A stretch of DNA of 64,000 nt. Source: Chlamydomonas reinhardtii. Lineage: Eukaryota; Chlorophyta; Chlorophyceae; Chlamydomonadales; Chlamydomonadaceae. Below, piece by piece: positions 20,901 through 31,032 of the stretch (within the stretch, counting starts at the first letter, position 1; every line of letters starts with the position of its first letter). Both the position numbers and the translations under genes were made by a program. The notes below the pieces were generated by a model. The model was not told the DNA's origin and ran no database searches. It saw only the letters and a list, made by a program, of their open reading frames with translations. The stretch covers positions 4,853,283 to 4,917,282 of the forward strand of contig NC_057009.1 in assembly GCF_000002595.2 (NCBI RefSeq), written 5' to 3'.

Positions 20901-22352
20901 CGACATGTAACATAGCAACATACGACATACAGACTCGCCCACATTTGCATAGCTACGCGCCTGGAGCTCATTCAAGTAACATCTCCCAGCTTTGCGGCGG
21001 TGCATTGCGCTAGCATAGCCACAAGCTCCTCCCACTGGCCGCACCCTACGCCACGCCACCACCACCGTGGCAACCGTGACACGTTTTGTTGTGTGCCACG
21101 GCGTTCCACGCTTACCAGAGGCATATTGAATGCATCCACAATATGTTGGGCGGGTTTGGATGCGTTTGGGCGGTATGTGCGTTATGTCGCAATGTCGTAT
21201 GTCGCAATTAACGTGTCCACATGTCGCAACCTGACCATGTCAAATAACTTGCAATATGGAGTCCGGAGCGGTACCGGCTACGGTTTTGGAGTTTGCTCTT
21301 TTGCAATGAACGCGTGGGCTGTATGTCAAGCCGCAGTCTGAGCACTTGTGCTCACTCCCGCTCGCTGCGCCTGAGCGCAGGTGCGCCTACGCCGCTGACG
21401 GTGGCCATCCCGGAGGGCCTGCGCCACCTCACCGACTGCATCGCCGCACTGCGCGCTACCCACATTCCCTTCCTCACCGGTGCCTCGCTGGATCTGACGG
21501 CGCGCGCGGACGCGCTGCGGGCCGAGGCCGCCAAGCATGCCGCCGCGGTGGCGGACCTAACTGACCTTGCGGCCGCGGCGGAGGCACGGCAGGCGTCGCT
21601 GGAGGCGCGTGTGGCGCGGCTCAAGAGCCTGCACGAGAACCTGGTAGAGCGGGCAGGTGAGCTGGGGATAGCGGGACTGGAGGGGACGCACAGGTCTTCG
21701 TCCGTGTTGGAACTTGCATCACTCGGCGTTGCAGTTGTCGCCGCCAGCACCCAACCATCTCCTGTATTCATGCCTTTTACCCTGCAGGCGTGCTGGCGAG
21801 CCTGCACTGGTCGCTCCCGCGCGCGCTGTCCCATGCCGAGCGCGACATGCGCGACCAGCTGTCCGCCCTGGAGTCGCGCGCAACCTCGCTGGATAAGCAG
21901 TGGGGCGCATTGGCGAGCCGGGCGCGGCGGCTGTGCGATGAGCGCCGCAGTGCGTCAGGGCCTGGCGGCGCGCTGCGCGCCGGCACAGGCGTCAAGATGG
22001 CGACAGTGCCGGAGTCGCAGCTAGAGAAGGTGGGGCCGGCTTACCGTTGCGTGAATGCGGCTGACATATAGGGGTTGCATCGAGGGGTTGCATCTTGCAA
22101 CCCATGCATGGAGTGCGAGACACCACCTTCGCTGCATTATCCATGTGGTCACGAGCATGTTGCTGCTTGTAGGTGCACGAGGCTGTGGTGGCGCAGTACC
22201 GCGGCCTGACGGCGGCGCGGGCGGCCCTGACGGCACTGGAGCAGCATGCGGCGGCAGCGGTAGCGGACCGTACCGCGGAGCAGCTGGAGAAGGGTTTGGG
22301 GCTGGGTGGCAGCAATTCTGCCAAGATGGCTGGGCTGGGCGTGGCAGCTTGA
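17958..22352 (+). CDS. NUP88: Nucleoporin NUP88 homologue
   Basis: Ten exons (17958-18019, 18082-18169, 18253-18396, 18555-18707, 18804-19302, 19477-20460, 20586-20828, 21381-21656, 21788-22029, 22173-22352) give 956 residues in phase. The N-terminal two thirds is beta-propeller-like: VLYGNSNEDSSVISLAVVDL, then SWHAHSEEHLVVLTSDNRLR, a typical NUP88/MOS7 blade, then LGNDGLVYSLGP. It carries several Ala/Gly-rich spacers and an acidic run near 19,950-20,090 on the map. The last 230 residues start with VAIPEGLRHLTDCIAAL and are mostly coiled coil. NUP88 binds NUP214 and NUP62 on the cytoplasmic side of the nuclear pore and helps CRM1-dependent export; the plant MOS7 form is needed in immunity. 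The intron at 20829-21380 carries a fold-back repeat, and its GTCCGT donor is weak but is required by phase. Confidence 0.9.
20867..21253. mobile_element. Fold-back (MITE-like) inverted repeat in a NUP88 intron
   Basis: The left arm (about 20867-20950) and the reverse complement of the right arm (about 21160-21253) share TGCAA.TT.TTTGACATGG, then CAGGTTGCGACATG, then ACATACGACAT, then CGCCCA. I count roughly 75-80 percent identity over 75 bases with a few indels. About 210 bases lie between the arms. The arms themselves hold CGACAT tandem units. This is the form of a non-autonomous DNA element. No transposase frame and no clean target duplication were found, so the family is open. Confidence 0.65.
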
Positions 22353-22739
22353 CGTGCTAGGAAGGCATTGCCAATGGGGGACGCTTGTAGCATCTGGCTT
22401 GTGGGGCAGGTGGTGGCACGCAGTGCATGGCGCGCGGCTCTGGCGGAACTTTACAACGGCGTTGATAAGTGTTAACGTTTTATGGCCGTGGCAGGCAACA
22501 TATGGGGACTGACACCGCTTCATACAATGTAACGTTGTATGCGTACTCTTGGGGCCGGATGCGTGGGCCGGATGGTCTCTCACGGTCTCACCGGACGGTC
22601 GCCTTCTTGTAATGTTGCATTCATGAATACCGTATTATGTTTGCATCCTTTGCCGGCAGCTCAGTTCTTATTTAAGAATACATCTCTGGCTACATAGTGC
22701 AACATGAAAGGCGGTTGCCACTGTACGTACACCTCCCGC
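22353..22739. other. Tail-to-tail spacer between NUP88 and the 1002-residue gene
   Basis: This holds two converging 3' untranslated regions. Plus-strand TGTAA motifs lie at 22528-22532 and 22608-22612. No further coding is visible. Confidence 0.6.
22608..22612 (+). terminator. Poly(A) signal TGTAA of NUP88
   Basis: Of two TGTAA motifs after the stop at 22352, this one is about 260 bases downstream and the other (22528-22532) about 180. Either could serve. Confidence 0.5.
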
Positions 22740-25700
22740 CTACAACCCGGGCAGCTCCACCTCTCCTTTTGAGTTGTGGAGACTTTCACTGAGGCTGTGC
22801 ACAAGCCCCGCCATCCACGCCACGTCCTCCGCCACTAGCCGGTTCTTGGGCGTCAACTGCATATGTGAGGCTGTTGGGCCGCTGCCCCCAACATGCCCAC
22901 CACCGCTACCACCGTCATGGTCACTCGCCCGCCGCTGCTCTGCCCGGTCAAGCGGCAAAGGTGGCGGCGCATGTCGGGCCGCGCTTCGCCCCTCCGCCGC
23001 AACAGCGGCTGCCGCTGCAGCCACGGCGGCCTGCTGCGATGCGTTCGGGGAAGAGCTGGGCGACTGGGCCTTCGGCGTGAAGCCGCCAGCGGGGCTTAGC
23101 CCGCCGCCGGAGGGCGTGGGGCTGCGCAGCTCGTTGCCGCGAGGCCCGCTCATTAGCTGGTGCAGTTGAAGCAGCGACCCGTACAGCGCATCTGTCTGCG
23201 ACCGCAATTCCTTGGCCTCCGCAGGGTTGATCTTTCCGGAACTGGCCAGGGCCGCAAGCGCGTTGCTGACCGACTGCATCTGTGATGCCGACGTGGGGTC
23301 CGTGCTGGAGCGCGTGGGCTCTGGGCCGGTCAGCCCCGCCTCAGTCAGCACGGCGCCAATGGCACCCACCATACCGGCCCCTGAGCGCCCCGCCGTCAGG
23401 GTCTCTCCCAGGAGCACCGAGTCCTCATCCTCTGCATGGGAGGCAGAAGCTCTCCTGGCGCCACCTCGCCCAGGCCCCATTCCCACCGCCGAAGCTCCAC
23501 TGCTGTGCAGCTGCGCAACACCGTCCACCGGACCCCCACGACTCTTGCCCAGCGCCTGTTGCTGCCGCTGCTGCTGCATTTGCTGCTGCTGCATCTGTTC
23601 CGCCCGCAGCCGCTCCTTCTCCTGCCTCTGGCGCAAGACGTCAATGCCAGTAGTGGCGTCCGTCGGCTCATTCGCCCAGGGCTGCCGGTCCCCCCAGGCC
23701 TTTGTCTTGCCCGCCGGGGCACCCGGCTCTATGACGAAAGCCCGGTCGTCACCCGAGTGGCCCGGGTCGTAATGCCCCAGCTCTCCACCGCCAAGCCGAG
23801 CTAGGTACTCCAGGTCGCTCTGCTTGAGCCCGTCCATCAAGCTACTACCGCCTAGCCCGCCGTCGCCGTCCTCGTCTGCGCCCGCCAGCGCCATAGAGGC
23901 CATCATCTCGGCGGCGTGGTCGGCCTGACCGGCGTGAGAGGCCTGCGACTGGCGGTGACCAGCCGGGCCCAGGCTGTCGGCCTGGCTGCGAGCCAGCTCC
24001 TCCTGTAGAGCAGGTGCCATCCGGTGAGCGCTTGCGAGCAAAGGAACGAGTGCAAGTGCCTAGCAATCTTACGATACATACATGTAGTATTGACGAAATT
24101 GGGACTGAGTGTCTCACCTGCTTGATCTTCATTTGCACCAGCCCGTGCAGCGCGTGCACCGACTGGCGCAGCAGTGCTGCCGGGTTGTCCTCGTCGTCCT
24201 CGTCGCCATGACCCTTGCCACCGCCCTCCCCGTCCGACCCCTCGTACTCTTCGAACTCCTCGTCTTCGTACGCGTTATCCTCTTCCTCATCGCCAGCAGC
24301 TCCTGCCCGCACCAGTGACCCATGCGCTGCTGCGCCCAAGCCCGACCCGTGAGGTGGGCTGCCGTAGGCACCCATTGCTGACGAGGACGCCACGGCCCCC
24401 GACGCTCGTGGAGCCAGCGGCGGCCGCCGTGAACCCGCGGCCATGCTGCCCGTGACGGCGCCCATTCCTCCTAACCCGGGTGAGCCGCCTGGGGACGCTG
24501 TGGACAGGGACACCAGTGACCGCATCGCGGCAGCGTCACTGCCCGGCCCTGAGGCCGTGCTACCACCCAGCCCGCCACGTAGACCCGCTTGGTGCTGCCG
24601 CCCCGCGGCCGAGGCTGATGGGCTGGCACCCAGGTACGACGCGAACGTGGCGTCCACGTCCCCCATCGCCGCCGTCGAAGCGGAGACGGGTGCGGTGCTG
24701 CTGCGTGGCCCTGCCGCCTCCCGCTGCAGAGCCGCGGCCGTAGCACCGCCGTAATGCTGCAGCCGCACCGCGGCCTCCTGGGCGGCGGGAGCGGTGGGGT
24801 TTAGGGCGGCGATGGCTGACACGGTGGAACGATCCAGCACGTGACCGCCACCGCCCGCCTCCGGCCCGGCGCCGTAGCGGCTGGAGGGGCGCATGGCGGC
24901 GCCCGGTGAAGCCGCAGACGGCGAGGGCAGCAGGACCACCCGCTCACCTGAATATTTGAAGTAATAGACCGAGAGATGGGAAAGTGAGTGAGGCTAGGTA
25001 ATGAATTCATGGTAAAGCACCGGTTGCAAGCTGCTTGCCGAACCAGGAACAGGACAGCGTGCCAGGAACGCACCTCCGCCGTATGATGGGATACCGCTGC
25101 TGAGGCGCCGCTGGGTGCTGCCTGTGGCGCCATGCTGGACATCAAGCGGTGGCGGTGAGGCAGTGCGGTGCGTCGTGGAGGCAGTGCGGGCTGGCGTGTT
25201 GTCGCGTGCCGACGTGGTGCGCAGCCGCGTTGTGCTCCCGCCACTGCCAGGAGCGACAGGAGATCCCCGGTCTGCGTTCGCGACAAACACGCCAGGACCT
25301 TGTTGAAAAGCGTGCTCCGTGGATACAGCCCAACGTACAAGACTTATCCGCTTTATATGACTTACCTCTGACCAAGCCGCCTGCGCCGCCGGCTGCTCTC
25401 CCACCCGCCGGCCCCACCGGCGTTTCGTCGATGTTGCCAGGCGACACGGCCGCCCCCGCGTTCCACTCCTCATTCCAGGCTGGCCGTCGGCCGCGTGGTG
25501 GCTTTGGCGGCGTGCCTTTGGTACCATTTGCTGCACGAGCTGCCGCCGCCTTTCGCATCATGGGCATACCTAGGATCTCCTGCAGCCTGTTGTAGATGAG
25601 GCCTGTGCGCACCAAGGTATTACCGTATCATCAGCTCAAGCTGCCCATGGCTACTGTATTTCCGGACAACCTGTTTTGCAGCAGCACATCCACGACTTAT

Positions 25701-26469
25701 GCTCGAGTGGTTCTGATACACTCACCATCTAGCTCCTGGACGTTGACCGCCACCGTGCCGTCGCCGTGGCTGCCCTCATGCCCGCCCCCCTCGCCAGAGC
25801 TGCTGCCACGCTTTGGACCCCGCCGTGGAGCGTTCATTTCCTGAGTGTACGGCGACGGCTTCTTGGGGCCCGACGGCTTGCTCAGGCCTGCAGTCGCTCG
25901 ACGCATGGGTTTGAAGTGCGTCAGCTTGTGTCCACAGAATGAGGCTAAGCGGGGGATGAAGGCGGCACCCCCGCCGTTCACATGTCATGGTGCACCAAGC
26001 GTGCTGGGCCGACGTACCGCGTGCCTCCGGCGGCAGGGTTGATTTGGCCCTGTTGATCATTTTGTCCATCCTCGCGCGCCGCTGGTCTTCCTCCCTGCAG
26101 TTTGCGCGTGCGTCAAGTCTTCATGCGGGTCGGCATGCCTCGGCGCCGCTGCACCCGTGCCCGTGTCTCATACAGTATGCAGTCGTCAGCAATCTTGACA
26201 AGTTTCTCGATAAGTTTACGCTCCCTCACCATTTGTTCACGACGGGATTCGTGTGAAACTGCGTTTTCTTCATGGCTGTATCCTGTCTATACCAGCATTT
26301 GTCTGAGTGAAAATGAATGAGGAGGCAAGGCGAGTTGGCCAACCTGTCCACATTATTCAGTCTTCCTGCGCCATGAGGCGAGGGCTCATTGAGTTTCTTT
26401 CCTCGCCGCGGGCCAACAACCATCCAAACAGTTATAATAGATGCTCGTGACACGCATTTCGACAGGCAT
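22740..26469 (-). CDS. Unrecognised 1002-residue disordered and coiled protein
   Basis: I do not recognise this gene. Exons 26282-26174, 26094-26018, 25944-25726, 25602-25366, 25298-25074, 24947-24118 and 24002-22740 keep phase. A first exon 26469-26421 (MPVEMRVTSIYYN) fits phase but uses a weak GTTGTT donor, so the start is tentative. Residues 20-80 are charged and probably coiled (SRREQMVRERKLIEKLVKIA, EEDQRRARMDKMINRAKSTL). Next come a basic stretch (HKLTHFKPMRRATAG), a short helix (GLIYNRLQEILGMPMMRKAA) and a long Ser/Gly/Ala-rich part. That part holds an acidic patch, a Gln-rich helix (RLRAEQMQQQQMQQQRQQQ) and a last helix with AEDVAWMAGLVHSLSESLH. The short helices look conserved-type and the rest disordered. 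No enzyme motif or membrane segment is seen. A cytoskeletal or scaffold role is only a guess. Confidence 0.75.
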
Positions 26470-26617
26470 TCTTTCTGCACGACCCCACGACTCCCGCTGA
26501 AAACACGACGCAGATCTTTCTGCACTCTGAACGCTAGGCACATTTTCTCTACACGTACCTGGCGCATTTCTCGCTGTGATTATCCAGGCTTGCAGCTTGC
26601 AACAGGAGACCAGCGGC
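26470..26617. promoter_or_regulatory. Very short divergent promoter, 1002-residue gene and proteasome beta-1
   Basis: If the tentative first exon is right, only about 150 bases separate the two ATGs. The 5' untranslated regions may even overlap. I saw no named element. Confidence 0.4.
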
Positions 26618-28123
26618 ATGCCTCCCGCAAGCCCTTGCCCGGGGCTGGACGGGTGCATGGCACCCTCCACCTCCACACCCGTGTCCATGGGCACCACCAT
26701 TATCGGTAAGCCAAGGAGCGCTGCAAGTCATGTGAAGGGCACGTGAAGGATCTGGGGGTACCAGTTCCGGCCAGCAACGTGTCTTGAGGTGTGGACCGAA
26801 AGTGCACAGAAACTCCCCATGACCAGGGCTGTGTCCCGTTGTCGCAGTGTCGCATGCAAACGACCGCTTGCACCCTTCCGCTATGCACTTTTGCCCGTGC
26901 AGCTGTAACCTTCAACGGTGGAGTCATTCTGGCCGCTGACTCGCGCACTTCCACCGGCAACTATATTGCTAACCGTGTGACGGACAAGGTGGGTAGGTTC
27001 CGGCTTGCCGTGGCTGGGTTGCAGGGAGAGCTCCCGCTGCAGCTAACGAAGCCGGCGTCAACGTCGCAGTCTGCTTAAAGCTGTGTAATCCTTCACGCAG
27101 ATTACGCCACTGTGCGATAACGTGTACACGCTACGCTCCGGTTCAGCAGCGGACACCCAAGCCATTGCGGGCTATGTACAACACTTCATCGCCCAGCATC
27201 AGGCAGAAGAGGTGCGTGTGTGACCAGGAGACAAGCCTCCCTGATACTGGTTGCGCTCGCTACTGCTTACGAAGAGCCACAGCGCTGAAAGCACCCAGCC
27301 CGTGGATGTTATGCATGTCCTAATCTACCGGGGACGCGTGTAGGGCGAGCACATCAACGTGAAGACGGCCGCGAACTTGGTCAAGATGATGGCCTACAAC
27401 AACAAAGACAACCTGCAGGCCGGACTCATCGTGGCGGGGTACGACAAGCACGGAGGCGGGCAGGTGAGGCGTTGGACTGTGGCGCATTGTTAACATGGCG
27501 ATACGTGTTGCGTTGGTGAAAGCTGATTGCTAGCTGTTTGGTGCGAAAGTTTGGCACGAAGGTGTGTTGTTGGCCGGCCTTGTCTCTACTGCAGGTGTTC
27601 TCTATCTCGCTGGGTGGCACCATCACGGAGACGTCTTTCGCGATGAGCGGCTCGGGCTCCACCTACATCAACGGCTTCGTGGACAAGTACTGGCGCGAGG
27701 GCATGTCGGAGCAGGAGGCCATGGACTTTGTGACCAAGGCGCTCAGGTGGGTGGGCGGGGGTGAATGCCTGAGCGAAATGAATGGGGTGGGCCAGGTGGG
27801 CTGCCGTGAACCAATGTATCAGGGGTGCCACACATTTTAGCTTCGTGTATATTAGGAAAAGAAGTCGTGTGCCGGGCTGAGGAGTACCATCAATCAACAC
27901 AGACGCCGCTCGTAGCATGCGCGTTCGCAGGCACGCCTTTGAAGCTGCTGCCTCGTATGTCGCGCTCCGTAGGTACGCCATGACCTGGGACGCCAGCTCG
28001 GGCGGCTGCATGCGCACCGTGACAATCACTGCCAGCGGCGTGAAGCGCACCTTCATCCCCGGCAGTGACATCCCGCCCACCTACGGCGAGCTGCCGTTCC
28101 CCACCGCGCCTGTCCGGGCATGA
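26618..28123 (+). CDS. PBA1: 20S proteasome subunit beta-1
   Basis: Six exons (26618-26705, 26903-26988, 27101-27211, 27344-27463, 27595-27746, 27973-28123) give 235 residues in phase. The propeptide ends PVSMG, and the mature chain starts at Thr26 ([19 protein letters not shown]). The catalytic set is complete: Thr26 (mature Thr1), Asp42 (Asp17) and Lys58 (Lys33, in NRVTDK). Other family marks are [35 protein letters not shown] and [10 protein letters not shown]. The closest plant match from memory is PBA1. It carries the caspase-like site of the 20S core, cleaving after acidic residues. A second in-frame ATG at 26657 is possible and would only shorten the propeptide. Confidence 0.96.
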
Positions 28124-28560
28124 TGGGCGTGTGCATGTGCTGTGGTGTGCAAGGCATGATGTAGGCGGAGATGGTAGCGTTAGGGGTGGCAATGACTAGC
28201 GCAACGGATATTTTGTTGTATGGTCGAGGATAGCGGCGGGTTTGGTGATTCTGTAAGCGGCTGTGATGGCAGGAAGGTTACAAACATACAGAAGCAAATC
28301 CATCAACCGCGTACGGCTCTGCGAGGGCATCTTGCCTTGGTAGGCATCCGCTTCCAGGTTAAGTCACGAAGCAAGAGCGTGTGGCTGGCAGGTGGACGAG
28401 GACACGGGAACCGAGGTGAGAGCCACGTGAGAGTTTACCTGTTCACGCAACTCCGTGGACCAGTGCTGCCAGTGCTATTGATGTATATTCAGGGTAGATG
28501 TACGAGCGGGAGGCCACTTGCGCAACTAGCACAAGGACCGTGCAGTGCACTGTTGTGAAA

Positions 28561-28565
28561 TGTAA
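28561..28565 (+). terminator. Poly(A) signal TGTAA of the proteasome beta-1 gene
   Basis: This TGTAA lies about 440 bases past the stop. It is the first clear one downstream. Confidence 0.5.
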
Positions 28566-30476
28566 ATCATGCCAACCGCCGAACGGTTGTCGTGTGCTGT
28601 GCCATGCGACGACTGAACTCTTGCATGCTCTGGTTGCAGAGGTCACCCGGCGATGGCAAGGCGTGTTGCTACATTGTGTCTGTCATTTCCTGTTCAGCGG
28701 GCGGGGACAAGGGTGGGGAGGCTAGGAGGCGTCCGGTTGGGGATCGGGGAAGCGGTGCCCACACATGTGTGTCATGCGGGCTCTCTGTGTTGCATCATGC
28801 AGGTTTACATGCACCAAAAGTATCGGTCAAAATTGCAGCCGTTCCGGGCTCCTGGCTCGCAGTGGAACTGCACTTGCCGCTGTAACTGTCGTTTCACCAA
28901 GCTCCAAATCGCTTACTCAAATGCCATGTACCGATGAAGACTGACTATTATGAACGAAAGCCATTAAGATCAGTGAATGGCGCAATGCGCGCGTTTGCAC
29001 CGTGGCCAAAGAGCCCCCCATCGGCAGCACAGTCACAGCTCCGGAGCCATGCGTTCATCAGCTCTGTATGGGCAGGCTAGGCCCACGGCGAGGGCGCAGC
29101 CATGGGTGCTGGTGCTCCCCAGCGGACCCGTGCCGCTCCTGCCGCACACCCGCGCCTGGACCCCTCCCGCCGCTGCCTCGCACTTCTAACGGCGGCAGGG
29201 AAGAAGCCGATGGAGCTGCAAACACTGGGGGAAGCTGGAACTGGGGTGCTTGGATCATGCTTCATAGCAATTACGAGAAGGCGCCGCCCCGCGGCGCCAG
29301 CGCTGCCAGGTGCGATGTACACGCTTACTATCTGTCGGCGTGCCCGGTGCGACTAGGGAGGCCGGGAACTCCCATTCCATCAGGCCACGAATGATGTTGC
29401 CGGTGGACCCTTCCTTAATGATGCCTTGCAAGAGGGGCAGTAGGCCGGTGGTGTGCCGCGGGGCTGAGACGCTGGCGGAAAGTGGATTTGGGGGCGGGGC
29501 AACCCTTGCTTGCATGGGGGCCCGCGATGGGGCCGCCGTACGGGCGCAATGGGGCTTTGCCCTCGCGGCCCTGGCCTTATAAGGGAGCTTGGCCGCGTTA
29601 AATGCTGTTCTTTGATACATACGAGCAAGTCACACACTTCGCCTTCCTGCACAGACTCTCACTTGTTTAGGTTGTTCCCTGGGGTCCTTGGTTGGGGCTT
29701 GCAATTTGCCGTTGTGCTGCCAGTCTCCTTGCGTCCACTATGGCCGCGTCCAGTCGGCCGGTGTTTCCCGGCCCTTGCTGTGTGACGGCTAGCTATCTGC
29801 GTCCAGTGCCTGTGTGCGGGTGAGGCTGCTGTCCTGTGTGGGCTGGGCAGGGATATGCGCAATGCCTGGGTGGGCCGTAGCATGGAGGCGCCGATCGGGT
29901 CCTTGGGGGCTAGCTGGGCTGGTTGCCCTACCTCTCACACGAGGACGCATGCAGCTGAGGTTGCGGGGCCTGTGAAACAGGCGTCGACGCTTGACCTTTG
30001 CGGCTACATCCCTAGCTTCCGCGCCCAGACGCATGCTCGCATGCGCCGGCTCCTTCGAGTGTTGAACCCCGGCGTGCCTTGGCTTGTCGGCGTGTTTGCG
30101 CATTCAGGCTGGGCTCTAGAAGCGAACACAGAACCAGAACCGATGTGCTTGACGAAGTGAAGCGAGTCCTGTTTCCCGATGACGACGATGGTTCAAGCGA
30201 GCGGGTTAGTCGTGTACCTGCATCTTTAACTTTCGGCCGGTCGAAAGCTAAACATGCATTTGCGCGCTCCCATGCACGATTATCAAATGGGTCAGTAGGA
30301 CGCGGTGCTCACGGTTTTAACCCTTCGAATGGAGAAGGGCGACGACAGAAGTCCTGGGGAACGGTGAACCGGGAATCTGCGGACTAGGTCGTTTTGTGGG
30401 GGCTGAGCCCTAAGGCCCCGGCCCTGGTTCAAGCGGTCACCTGCCCCATCGAAAGCCCGCGTTTCCCCGGGTCTGG

Positions 30477-30660
30477 GCGTGGGAGGGCAAGGCGCGGGAG
30501 GGCAAGGCGCGGCAGGGCGTGAGAGGGGAGGAAGGGAGGGCGGGGCGAGGCAGAGCGTGAGAGGGGAGGAAGCGGTGTGTAGGGCACGGCAAGGCAAGGC
30601 AGTCCGCAAGAGGCAGGGCAGGGCAGGACGTGAGAGGGGCGTGCAGGGCGAGGTAGAGCC
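30477..30660. repeat. G/A-rich degenerate tandem repeat
   Basis: Units such as GGGAGGGCAAGGCGC, GTGAGAGGGGAGGAAG and GGCAGGGCAGG recur in tandem with drift. The strand bias is strong (G and A on plus). Many GGG runs make G-quadruplex or triplex structure possible. It lies about 400 bases before the first sure exon of the kinase-like gene. Confidence 0.75.
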
Positions 30661-30716
30661 GCCTCAAAGCCAACATGGGCAGAGCTGCGTGCGTGCGTGG
30701 GGGGGTAGCCATCCAT

Positions 30717-30730
30717 GGGGGGGGGGGGGG
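30717..30730. repeat. Homopolymer G tract
   Basis: Fourteen consecutive G bases. The length may be unreliable. Confidence 0.9.
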
Positions 30731-31032
30731 CGCATCGAACGCCAGCAAGAGCAACATGGGCAGCCAGGTGGAAAGCCGATCACAAAGCTTTTCAGAATGT
30801 GCGGATCGTGCACGCACTGCCAGCTCAAAACGTGCCTGTCGAACTAGCTATGACGCCCTGTCCGCCCTGTTCGACCAGCCATGCACTCCTGCTCTGCCGC
30901 TGCAAACTGTTTGCTGTCTGCTTGGGGTACGGGCGTCAGCTGCACCCTAAGGGACCTCGCCAACCTGTCTGAACCCTGTCCCATCACACGCCCTGTCCGC
31001 CGGTGCCTTGCTTACTCCCTACCCCTTCACAG

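Larger units (their letters stand above)
28124..31032. other. Long stretch without a resolved gene
   Basis: The first 450 bases are the beta-1 3' region, with TGTAA at 28561-28565. Beyond that I cannot assign a gene. Things seen: a TATA-like TTATAA near 29577; an ATG at 29740 opening a short frame; coding-like phrases such as RRLLRVLNPGVPWLVGVFAH near 30040-30100 and DEVKRVLFPDDDDGSSERVS near 30155-30210 in different frames; a purine-rich tandem repeat at 30477-30660; and a 14-base G run at 30717-30730. It may hold 5' exons of the kinase-like gene, an old insertion, or both. Confidence 0.4.

Noticed and set aside
29740-29990. A possible two-exon small gene after a TATA-like site
   Set aside because: It would encode about 68 residues with no recognisable feature and an arbitrary splice, so it is mentioned only within the unresolved block.
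30155-30390. A transposon-protein fragment suggested by DEVKRVLFPDDDDGSS
   Set aside because: The phrase looks coding-like, but no family could be named and no element ends were found.
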